A stretch of DNA of 34,883 nucleotides from a virus, in the IMG/VR virus record IMGVR_UViG_3300042402_001476, positions 1-34,883 of that record, one strand, 5' to 3'. The notes under the pieces are model-generated. The model was not told the origin of the DNA, did no database searches, and worked only from the letters and a program-made list of their open reading frames with translations. Shown in pieces: positions 1-7,792 of the stretch. The translations under genes were made by a program, and so were the position numbers. Position 1 is the stretch's first letter, and every line of letters begins with the position of its first letter.

Positions 1-419
1 TAGAAGAATCAAACACTTATCCTCTTAACAATCCAGAATGCTACAAGATATTATCGTGGTACAATGATTTTTTTGTAGAAATAATTTGCGAAACATATTT
101 TAGCGGCAAGACTTTTTATCCCACAGAAAAAACTTGGAGGGCTATTGCTTCTAAGACTCCATTTATAATACAGGGCCCAACTAATTTTTTAAAACAATTA
201 AAAAAACTAGGATTCAAAACGTTTGATCGTTGGTGGGACGAAAGCTACGACAAAGATCCCTATGAATATAAGTTGACAGCAATTTTAAGAGTTATTGATC
301 AAATCAATAGTCTGGATATCAACAAGGTATATAATGAAATGCAACCAATATTGGAACATAATTATAATGTTTTTAAAAATTTAAGTAGTGTAGAATTTCA
401 AAAACTAGTAAATGACTAA
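1..419 (+). CDS. Glycosyltransferase-like protein, C-terminal part (cut by window edge)
   Basis: An open frame enters from the left edge (first whole codon at base 3) and stops at 417-419, about 138 residues. It contains PTEKTWRAI, a hydrophobic PFIIQG strand, then LGFKTFDRWWDESYD. The same sequence pattern (TEK, PFVLLG, YGFKTFDSWWDEGYD, then an EHNYNVF/EYNYELF ending) forms the C-terminus of the minus-strand gene at 15523-16671, so the two are paralogs. The arrangement resembles the C-terminal donor-binding half of GT-B-like glycosyltransferases, but I cannot name a family. It overlaps the next gene by 8 bases and is probably the upstream member of the radical SAM operon. Confidence 0.75.
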   Translation, partial: EESNTYPLNNPECYKILSWYNDFFVEIICETYFSGKTFYPTEKTWRAIASKTPFIIQGPTNFLKQLKKLGFKTFDRWWDESYDKDPYEYKLTAILRVIDQINSLDINKVYNEMQPILEHNYNVFKNLSSVEFQKLVND

Positions 420-1794
420 AAGTAAATTTTTAAGCGGCGCCGAAGAGATGAAGGATAAATTAGGTCCTGGACTCTGTTTGGCCAAGTGGCAACAGGTAAG
501 CTTGCATCTTCCTACAGGATTGACTAACAGTTGCTATCATCCGCCGTTGCATGCGATAGATGCCACATTATTAAAGGACAATCCCAGTGCGTTACACAAC
601 ACCCCATATAAAAAAGAACAGCGTAAGATTATGTTACGTAACGAACGTCCGCAGGAATGTAGTTATTGCTGGACACAAGAAGACATGGGGAATTTGAGTG
701 ACAGACATTATAGATCAGGAGAACCTTGGGCCGCGGAACACTTTGAAACTATTGTAAACAGCACAGGAGATGAAGATGCAATTCCAAGTTATGTGGAGGT
801 CAATTTTAATCACGCTTGTAACCTTAAGTGTAGCTATTGCAGTCCTCAGTTTAGCAGCAGTTGGGCTGACGAAATCGCTAGGTATGGAGCATACCCCACT
901 AGTAATCCTCATAATGACCCTAGTCATTTTGCGGGTCGTAGAAGACCTATCCCCGCTCGTGAGGACAATCCTTACGTTGACGCTTTTTGGGAATGGTGGC
1001 CGAGTTTGTATCCAAAACTAAAACATTTTCGAATGACCGGCGGCGAACCCTTAATGGACCGTAATACCTATCGTGTATTTGACTATGTATTGGCGTTTCC
1101 TAAATCTGATTTACATATTGATGTTACCAGCAACTTTAGTGTGGAAGAAAAGTTATGGGAACAATATTTCAGTTATGTAAGTCAGTTATGCAACACCAAT
1201 ATCGAACATTTTATGCAGTATGTGAGTTTAGACTCCGGAATAGCTGAGCACGCCGAATATATTAGACATGGAATGGAATTTAAAAGAGTACTGGCAAGAG
1301 TTGATTATTTCTTAAGACATATACCCAATCGTAATAGTTTAACGTTTATTATTACTATGAACAATCTCAGTGTGCTAGGCTTAAAAAGGCAATTGGAAAC
1401 TGTTCTTGCTTTACGAAGATTACATAGTACGACATATCAAAGAGTTTGGTTTGATACACCCATTCTTAGACAACCCGCTTGGCAAAGTTTACAGATACTT
1501 CCGCCAGTTTATGTTAAACGATTACAAGATGTGGTAGATTGGATGCAGGCAAATTTAGAAACACCTGAACGTCCGTTCCAAGGATTCAAAGATTACGAAG
1601 TGCAAAGAATGCAACGAGTCGTAGATTGGATGCGAGAAGGTAGCAAATTAGCATCGGAATATGTTAAACTACAACGTGCTGATTTTTTTAGATTTTTTAA
1701 CGAGCACGATAAACGTAGAGAAACAGACTTCTTAAAGACATTTCCGGAAATGCGAGAATTCTGGAACGAATGCAAATATCATGCCCAAAATTAA
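412..1794 (+). CDS. Radical SAM protein with N-terminal SPASM/twitch-like cysteines (1 of 6)
   Basis: 460 residues. The radical SAM signature CNLKCSYC gives the 4Fe-4S ligands C136, C140 and C143, and GGEP at 210-213 is the SAM-binding motif. Before the core lie C22, C41 and the pair C83/C86 (CSYCW), with an ERPxxC context typical of SPASM/twitch auxiliary-cluster domains. Here that region precedes the core instead of following it. After the third core cysteine comes FSSSW, shared by five of the six copies. It is most similar to the next gene: both have SCxHP instead of the PCC of other copies, plus ALHNT, DNPYV and a long insert before GGEP. Family members use SAM to make a 5'-deoxyadenosyl radical; the substrate is unknown. 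It overlaps its neighbours by 8 and 14 bases. Confidence 0.93.
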   Translation: MTKSKFLSGAEEMKDKLGPGLCLAKWQQVSLHLPTGLTNSCYHPPLHAIDATLLKDNPSALHNTPYKKEQRKIMLRNERPQECSYCWTQEDMGNLSDRHYRSGEPWAAEHFETIVNSTGDEDAIPSYVEVNFNHACNLKCSYCSPQFSSSWADEIARYGAYPTSNPHNDPSHFAGRRRPIPAREDNPYVDAFWEWWPSLYPKLKHFRMTGGEPLMDRNTYRVFDYVLAFPKSDLHIDVTSNFSVEEKLWEQYFSYVSQLCNTNIEHFMQYVSLDSGIAEHAEYIRHGMEFKRVLARVDYFLRHIPNRNSLTFIITMNNLSVLGLKRQLETVLALRRLHSTTYQRVWFDTPILRQPAWQSLQILPPVYVKRLQDVVDWMQANLETPERPFQGFKDYEVQRMQRVVDWMREGSKLASEYVKLQRADFFRFFNEHDKRRETDFLKTFPEMREFWNECKYHAQN

Positions 1795-3136
1795 TAACGA
1801 AACAGATTTAGAATACAAGCGTAGGGTGATTGACATCAAGTCAGAATCATTCTGTGGAGCAAAATGGTACAATGCTACTATATGGTTGGGTTCGGGTATG
1901 ACTACAAGTTGTCATCATCCACTACCACATAAAGTAAGTGTCGAAGAAGTGCAAGCGAATCCTCGTGCATTGCATAATACTGCAAAGAAAAAAGAGGAAC
2001 GTGCTCAAATGCAGCAAGGAGAACGACCAGCAGGTTGCGAATACTGTTGGAAGATTGAAGACATAGGTCGCGACAACATCAGCGATCGTGTTTACAAAAC
2101 AGTAATACATTCAGATGAGGATTTGAATTATGCATTCAACACAGACCCCGGTGAAGACGTCAATCTTCGAACTCTTGAAATCAGTTTTGATCGCACTTGT
2201 CAGTTTGCTTGCAGTTATTGCAACCCTGCATTCAGTAGTACTTGGGTCAAAGACATCAGTACCAACGGACCTTACGTGGACCTGGTGTCTGACGGTAGGA
2301 ATCATTTTACTCATGGCCATGACAGTTCGCAGCTTTTTAAATTTGGTCAAGATAACCCATACGTCACGGCCTTCTTCCGATGGTGGGAATCAGACCTCCA
2401 CCAAACCTTAGACGAATTAAGAATTACCGGCGGCGAACCATTGATGTCAGGATATACCTGGCAATTGCTTGACTGGTTTAAAAACAATCGAGGCCGAAGC
2501 CAAACAAGATTGGCAATTAACAGTAACTTAGGAACACAAGTTGATATTGATCGTTTATTTTCAAGTGTGGACGCACCCATTGACCTATACACTAGTAATG
2601 AGAGCGTCGGCAGTCATGCAGAGTATATTAGAGACGGATTGGTTTGGGACGATTGGGCTAATAGTGTAGAATTAATACTAGATCAGCAAGTAGGTAATAA
2701 ATTACGCGGCTTACACGTCATGTGTACAGTTAATGCGTTATGTCTTGAAAGTTTAACTGAGTTTTTAGATTATGTAATAGAATGGAAACAATGCTACGGT
2801 CGAGCCGCAGTTAACTTCTCACTAAATATATTACGCTTTCCTAGTTTTCAATCTGCACTAATACTACCTGACAATTTACGTACACGGTATAAAGATCAAT
2901 TAACGGACTTTATAACTAGACATCATGGTTCCGAATTTGTACACGAGTATGAATGGAATCAGTTACAACGCTTAGTTGATTATCTTGACGTAGTTAAAAC
3001 ACCGCATAGTGAAGCATTTGAATTAGATAAGTTACGAAACGATTTCAAGCAGTTCTTTACACAGTACGACCAACGTCGTGATAAAGACTTTGCACAAGCA
3101 TTTCCCAACTTAGTGGAATGGTATAAAAGTTTATGA
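1781..3136 (+). CDS. Radical SAM protein with N-terminal SPASM/twitch-like cysteines (2 of 6)
   Basis: 451 residues, a clear tandem paralog of the preceding gene across its whole length. Core cysteines are C140, C144 and C147 (CQFACSYC), followed by FSSTW; GGEP is at 217-220. N-terminal cysteines are C25, C44 and C86/C89 (CEYCW), giving four candidate ligands for an auxiliary cluster. Its start lies 14 bases inside the upstream gene and its stop overlaps the next start by 4 bases (ATGA), so the genes are probably translationally coupled. The insert between core and GGEP (about residues 155-215, with DNPYVTAFFRWW) is specific to this pair. Substrate unknown; retention of both cysteine sets suggests both copies are active. 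Confidence 0.93.
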   Translation: MPKINNETDLEYKRRVIDIKSESFCGAKWYNATIWLGSGMTTSCHHPLPHKVSVEEVQANPRALHNTAKKKEERAQMQQGERPAGCEYCWKIEDIGRDNISDRVYKTVIHSDEDLNYAFNTDPGEDVNLRTLEISFDRTCQFACSYCNPAFSSTWVKDISTNGPYVDLVSDGRNHFTHGHDSSQLFKFGQDNPYVTAFFRWWESDLHQTLDELRITGGEPLMSGYTWQLLDWFKNNRGRSQTRLAINSNLGTQVDIDRLFSSVDAPIDLYTSNESVGSHAEYIRDGLVWDDWANSVELILDQQVGNKLRGLHVMCTVNALCLESLTEFLDYVIEWKQCYGRAAVNFSLNILRFPSFQSALILPDNLRTRYKDQLTDFITRHHGSEFVHEYEWNQLQRLVDYLDVVKTPHSEAFELDKLRNDFKQFFTQYDQRRDKDFAQAFPNLVEWYKSL

Positions 3137-4470
3137 CAAGTGATGTAAAAGGATTTTATAACAAGGGGTACGTGTATAATGAACGTGCCCCTTATTTCGT
3201 TGATAAAGACACGCTCACAGAAGAACAATTGACACGCTTGACCAAGAGTGACAACTTCTGTATGATGCCTTGGGTACACATGCATGCCTTCCCGGATGGT
3301 CGTACTTACCCTTGCTGCCTAGCAGACTATTGGCATCCGGTAGGAGACCTGCGTAAAAACACCATGGCAGAAGTTTGGAATCAAACTGGCTATCGAACAA
3401 TACGTATAAACATGTTGCAAGACAAGCCCAGTGTGCAATGTACTAAATGTTATGAACAAGAAAAGAACGGATTCTTTAGTATGCGTAATGATGCTAATCG
3501 TAACTACGGGCATCATATAGCAGAAGTAGAACAAACACAAGAGGACGGTACTCATCCAGAATTTAGGATAAGGTATTGGGATGTTAGATTCAGTAATCTT
3601 TGCAATTTTAGTTGCCGTACCTGTGGTCCTATTTTTAGCAGCAATTGGTATAATGATCATGTTCGGTTATATAATAGGAAGCCTGATGTGCTTGGTCGTG
3701 ATATGCTTCGTGTGGAGTATACAACAGGTAATGAAGATGACATGATAGCACAGATGCTGCCACACATACCACACTTGGAACAGGTATACTTTGCCGGTGG
3801 CGAGCCTTTGATAATGAAGGAACACTATACACTATTAGAGAAGTTAATTGAAGCTGGTAAAACAGATGTGCGTATTCAGTATAATACAAACTTTAGCGAA
3901 CTTAGATTTAAAGACAAGCACGTATTTGAATACTGGAAACATTTTAAGAACGTTAGCGTAGGTGCAAGTTTAGATGCTAGTGGAGCTCGTGCAGAACTAA
4001 TGCGTAAAGGCACCAATTGGCAACAGGCAGTGGAAAATAGACAGCGCATGATACAAGAAGCACCAAACGTAGACTTTTACATTGCAGCCACAGTAAGTGC
4101 ATTGAATGTATTACACGTCTTAGACTTTCACAAAGAATGGGTAGAGCTAGGCTTGATCAAAGCTAAAGATTTTAATGTAAACATTTGCCAAGACTCTAAC
4201 TGGTACCGTGTGGACATATATCCCCCGGCGTTTAAAGAGCAAGTTCTCATACCTGCGTATGAAAGACACATAGCATGGCTAGAACCACAAGACAAACTAC
4301 AACGTGCTACCAATGGATTCAAGAGTGTGATTAACTTTATGCGAGCACAAGACCAATCCAACTTGTACCCAAAGTTTATTAGTGAAACTAACAAGCTAGA
4401 CAAGTTGCGTGAAGAAAATACTTGGAAAACATTTCCAGAATTGATATTATCTAATTATGAACTTACCTAA
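3133..4470 (+). CDS. Radical SAM protein with N-terminal SPASM/twitch-like domain (3 of 6)
   Basis: 445 residues. The N-terminal domain is the most recognisable of the six: CMMPWVHMH (C43), PCC (C61/C62), PVGDLR, EVWN, then C103/C106 in CTKCYEQE. This is the order of motifs seen in C-terminal SPASM domains, here placed before the core. The radical SAM core follows with C157, C161 and C164 (CNFSCRTC), FSSNW, and GGEP at 222-225. It overlaps the upstream gene by 4 bases and the downstream one by 14. Related to copies 4 and 6. Expected to bind one SAM-cleaving 4Fe-4S cluster and probably one auxiliary cluster; the reaction is not known. Confidence 0.94.
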   Translation: MTSDVKGFYNKGYVYNERAPYFVDKDTLTEEQLTRLTKSDNFCMMPWVHMHAFPDGRTYPCCLADYWHPVGDLRKNTMAEVWNQTGYRTIRINMLQDKPSVQCTKCYEQEKNGFFSMRNDANRNYGHHIAEVEQTQEDGTHPEFRIRYWDVRFSNLCNFSCRTCGPIFSSNWYNDHVRLYNRKPDVLGRDMLRVEYTTGNEDDMIAQMLPHIPHLEQVYFAGGEPLIMKEHYTLLEKLIEAGKTDVRIQYNTNFSELRFKDKHVFEYWKHFKNVSVGASLDASGARAELMRKGTNWQQAVENRQRMIQEAPNVDFYIAATVSALNVLHVLDFHKEWVELGLIKAKDFNVNICQDSNWYRVDIYPPAFKEQVLIPAYERHIAWLEPQDKLQRATNGFKSVINFMRAQDQSNLYPKFISETNKLDKLREENTWKTFPELILSNYELT

Positions 4471-5659
4471 AACAATGTGTATGTTACCATGGGTCAGTAT
4501 CGAAACTAGTCCAATTGGTACTGCTCGGCCATGCTGTCTTGCTATAGATGAAATAACAAAGTCAGATGGTACCAAGTATGATCTCAATGAAACAAATTTA
4601 ACAGAAATATACAAATCAGAGTATATGCAACAGTTAAGGCAACAGTTTCGTCGAGGTGAAAAGCCTGCCACGTGTAATCGTTGTTGGGACGAAGAAGCTT
4701 CAGGTCGCACAAGCAAAAGACAGCATAGCCAAATACGATTAAAACATCTAGTAGATAAAGTTGACTACGCAAATGACTTACCAGATCAACTTTGGTTTGT
4801 TGATCTAAAACTAGGTAACATATGCAATCTTAAATGCAGAATCTGCGGTTCGTGGTCAAGCAGTAACTGGGCAATAGAAGAAATAGCATACTTGCCGGGA
4901 ATTGATAAAAAACAACATCTAGCATACAAATATCTTAAGCAAGGAATGTGGCCACGCAAGACACAAACGTTTTGGGATAACATGCGTGAACTAATTCCCA
5001 ATATTGAATATATGGAATTCACAGGCGGTGAGCCTTTTATGATCGAAGAGCATTTTGAACTTTTAAGATTCGCTGTCAAAACAGGCCATGCTAAACACAT
5101 TGATATTCATTACAATACTAACGGAACACAATGGCCCGGCGCCGAAGACGTATGGAAAGAATTTAGATTAGTTGAAGTTGCATTTAGTGTAGACAATATA
5201 GGTTCAAGATTTGAGTATGAGCGTTATGGCGCTAAATGGGACGAAGTAAATGCTAACATAGATAGATTTCATGCACTAAGAGATTCTAGTAAAAATTTCT
5301 GGACACAATTATGTTTAACTGTAAACATACAGAATATATATTATTTAGATGAGTTAATTAATTGGGCCACAACCAAAAATTTTAACAATGTTTATTTTAA
5401 TATGTTACACAGCCCGGATCATATGAGTATAGCTAACTTAACACCACACGCAAAAACAATGGTTATTGAAAAGTTAGATAATGCAAATGTTCCGTCTCAG
5501 TATAAATTAGAACTTATGCGTATTAAAAAATATATTCTAAATAGCAAAGGCAGTGATGGGAGAGAATTTTTAGAAAAAATGCAGCGCACTGACGCATATC
5601 GAAAACAAAATTTTAAAGATACACATTTAGAAATAGCAAAGGCAATGGGTTATGAATAA
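4457..5659 (+). CDS. Radical SAM protein with N-terminal SPASM/twitch-like domain (4 of 6)
   Basis: 400 residues, the shortest of the six. It begins almost at once with the auxiliary domain: CMLPWVSIE (C8), PCC (C26/C27), LTEIYKSE, then C73/C76 in CNRCWDEE. The core has C123, C127 and C130 (CNLKCRIC), SSSNW, and GGEP at 190-193. The start overlaps the previous gene by 14 bases and the stop overlaps the following SGNH gene by 8. Because the cysteine motif begins at residue 8, a later start would remove it, which supports this start. Function beyond radical SAM chemistry is not assignable. Confidence 0.94.
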   Translation: MNLPKTMCMLPWVSIETSPIGTARPCCLAIDEITKSDGTKYDLNETNLTEIYKSEYMQQLRQQFRRGEKPATCNRCWDEEASGRTSKRQHSQIRLKHLVDKVDYANDLPDQLWFVDLKLGNICNLKCRICGSWSSSNWAIEEIAYLPGIDKKQHLAYKYLKQGMWPRKTQTFWDNMRELIPNIEYMEFTGGEPFMIEEHFELLRFAVKTGHAKHIDIHYNTNGTQWPGAEDVWKEFRLVEVAFSVDNIGSRFEYERYGAKWDEVNANIDRFHALRDSSKNFWTQLCLTVNIQNIYYLDELINWATTKNFNNVYFNMLHSPDHMSIANLTPHAKTMVIEKLDNANVPSQYKLELMRIKKYILNSKGSDGREFLEKMQRTDAYRKQNFKDTHLEIAKAMGYE

Positions 5660-6527
5660 AATAGTTTCTTTTGGCGACAGTTTTACATTTGGATCTGAAC
5701 TTGAAAATAATGATGACGGGTCAAAGGCCTGGCCGGGGTTAATTGCTGAAAAATTAAAAATTTCATATGCAACATTGGCTGTCCCGGGGTGCGGTAACGA
5801 GTCAATTGCTAGGCAGATCTATACCTATTTTTCTAGTAATCCCGGTAGTGATGTAATAGCAATTGTCAATTGGACATGGCCCATGCGATGGGATTTTTAT
5901 ATCACCACTCCGATTAAGCGAGCAGTCGAGCGAAAGTTAGTCAAAAATTTTGTAAGAGAAAAAGATTACAGTTCAATGGCCGGCAGCGATTGGCCAACAT
6001 ACGACGATTTTTGTAATGGTGTAATATCTGACAATCCTGCTGTTGAAACAGAAATTGATACCTTTTTAAATTCACTTAGTGAAACCGACAATGGAAAATG
6101 GATAACATTGGGACCAACTTGTGTACCTAGTAAGCTCAATTTTTTAAATTCTCAAAAAGCACAGTCGTTGATTAACATTTACAATGATTTTTATAAAGAA
6201 AGTTTACTATGGCATAGATATAGAAGTTTGCAATCAATTTTCGCTGCACAACAATATCTAAAGAATAAAAATATAAAATCAATCCAAACTTATATGGACT
6301 ATGATATGTTAAACAGCGAACATCCTGCACTTTCGCCAACATACATAATAGAATTACAAAATTTAATAAAAGACGAGTTAACACTATTTGATCAAGATAA
6401 AAATTTTTTAGATTGGGCTAGAGTCATGAACTATAAAGTAACTCCCAGTCCCGGAGATCATCCTTTAGAAGAAGCACACGAACATGCATCAAACTTATAT
6501 CTAAAAAAAGTTATGGAAATGATGTAA
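5652..6527 (+). CDS. SGNH/GDSL-like hydrolase family protein (1 of 5)
   Basis: 291 residues. The N-terminal block is FGDSFTFGSE with the nucleophile-type Ser10. A conserved Gly-Asn follows at 48-49 (PGCGNE), and a C-terminal D-H-P (269-271, DHPLEEAH) supplies the Asp/His pair of the SGNH fold. Such enzymes often remove acetyl or other acyl groups from sugars. An internal stretch at about 105-140 (GSDWPTYDDF, then an EI(D)xF pattern) recurs at the N-terminus of the next gene, a radical SAM protein. No signal peptide, so probably cytoplasmic. Overlaps flanking genes by 8 bases and 1 base. Base composition is visibly more AT-rich than the radical SAM genes before it. Confidence 0.82.
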   Translation: MNKIVSFGDSFTFGSELENNDDGSKAWPGLIAEKLKISYATLAVPGCGNESIARQIYTYFSSNPGSDVIAIVNWTWPMRWDFYITTPIKRAVERKLVKNFVREKDYSSMAGSDWPTYDDFCNGVISDNPAVETEIDTFLNSLSETDNGKWITLGPTCVPSKLNFLNSQKAQSLINIYNDFYKESLLWHRYRSLQSIFAAQQYLKNKNIKSIQTYMDYDMLNSEHPALSPTYIIELQNLIKDELTLFDQDKNFLDWARVMNYKVTPSPGDHPLEEAHEHASNLYLKKVMEMM

Positions 6528-7792
6528 TGGATTTGGAAAAAATAATTGATAAAAAAAGTTATCGCGATTTCAAAGGTGCAGACTGGCCCGCTTATGAGAG
6601 TTTTGTTAAAAATGATTATACTGCGTCCGATAAAATAAAAGCCGAAATTGATCAATTTGTGTCTATAATGCACGACCAATATAACAACTTGTCATCAACA
6701 AGGACAATTGAATTATCTAATGCAAATCAAAAAAGACAAGAACAAATTTTCTATAACAAATCTTTTATTGGACCTAATAAATGCAGAATTCCTTGGGAAA
6801 CACTTGGAGTTAATGCGAACGGAAATATTTTTATTTGTTCGAGTCCAAGCTGGATACCAATTTTTATTGGTAGTATACTTGAAGCGGATAATATTTTTGA
6901 AATACTAAATTCTGAAACAGCTAAAAAAATTAGATTAGAAATATTAGAGAATAGATATTTTTATTGTAATTCAAACATTTGCGGATTTTTCCAGCAGCAA
7001 GATCAGTCTACATATAAAAAAAGTTTTGAAGTAGAGGATATCACTGCTTTAAATGTATCAACGGACAATGATGATCTATGCGTTAATCATATACCAAAAG
7101 AATTAATATTTGATTTTGATCCAACTTGTAATTTTAAATGTCCTAGTTGCAGAATTGAACATCAAAACTATAACAATCATCATATTATTAGACCAATTAA
7201 CAATATGATATCGGAAAAAATTAAAAAATTAATAATAGACAAGATTGAAGATCAACCTATTGTTATTAGATGGGCAGGTGGCGAACCTTTCATGAGCGAA
7301 GTGTATTTAGACCTATTTGATTATATCATAAAAACAAATAAGAAAAATATAAAAAATATAATTCAAACCAATGGAAGTTTGTTTAAAAGTAAACCTGACT
7401 TACTCGAAAAGCTATTGCCGTTTATTTCTAATTTAAGAATTAGTTTTGACGCAGGATGCGAAGATACTTATAAATTAACCCGAGTTGGCGGCGACTGGAA
7501 GAAACTATTAGAAAATGTGATGTACATTAAAGAACTAATAAAACAATATAAATTTAAAACAATACTGTCAGCAGATTTTGTAGTTCAAAAAAACAACTAT
7601 AAAGATTTGCCGGCATTTGCTAGCTTGTGTAGAGAGTTAAATTTATCAATGAATATACAGAAAATGTGGAATTGGGGAACATGGGACACAGAAACTTTTC
7701 ATGACATGAATGTGTACGATAGAAAACATTATTTGTACAACGATGTTGTGAAATATTTCGAGCTAGCAAATTTACCAATGGCAAAAAATTGA
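6527..7792 (+). CDS. Divergent radical SAM protein with DWP-motif N-terminus (5 of 6)
   Basis: 421 residues. Core cysteines C201, C205 and C208 (CNFKCPSC) and GGEP at 251-254 identify radical SAM. The SPASM-like region has C86 (CRIPW), a single C104 where others have PCC, and C147/C152 spaced CxxxxC instead of CxxC. The SSxW motif after the core is absent. Residues 10-45 (SYRDFKGADWPAYESF and onward) resemble an internal part of the SGNH protein immediately upstream. This gene and its SGNH neighbour are the most AT-rich stretch of the operon, so the pair may have been acquired together. The stop overlaps the next start, a TTG, by 4 bases. Confidence 0.9.
   Translation: MDLEKIIDKKSYRDFKGADWPAYESFVKNDYTASDKIKAEIDQFVSIMHDQYNNLSSTRTIELSNANQKRQEQIFYNKSFIGPNKCRIPWETLGVNANGNIFICSSPSWIPIFIGSILEADNIFEILNSETAKKIRLEILENRYFYCNSNICGFFQQQDQSTYKKSFEVEDITALNVSTDNDDLCVNHIPKELIFDFDPTCNFKCPSCRIEHQNYNNHHIIRPINNMISEKIKKLIIDKIEDQPIVIRWAGGEPFMSEVYLDLFDYIIKTNKKNIKNIIQTNGSLFKSKPDLLEKLLPFISNLRISFDAGCEDTYKLTRVGGDWKKLLENVMYIKELIKQYKFKTILSADFVVQKNNYKDLPAFASLCRELNLSMNIQKMWNWGTWDTETFHDMNVYDRKHYLYNDVVKYFELANLPMAKN

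Noticed and set aside
770-1021. Hydrophobic 83-codon plus-strand frame within the first radical SAM gene
   Set aside because: The paralogous gene has a similar hydrophobic frame at the homologous place (2130-2411), as expected when the +1 frame of the conserved core motif is read. No good ribosome-binding site; shadow of the real gene.
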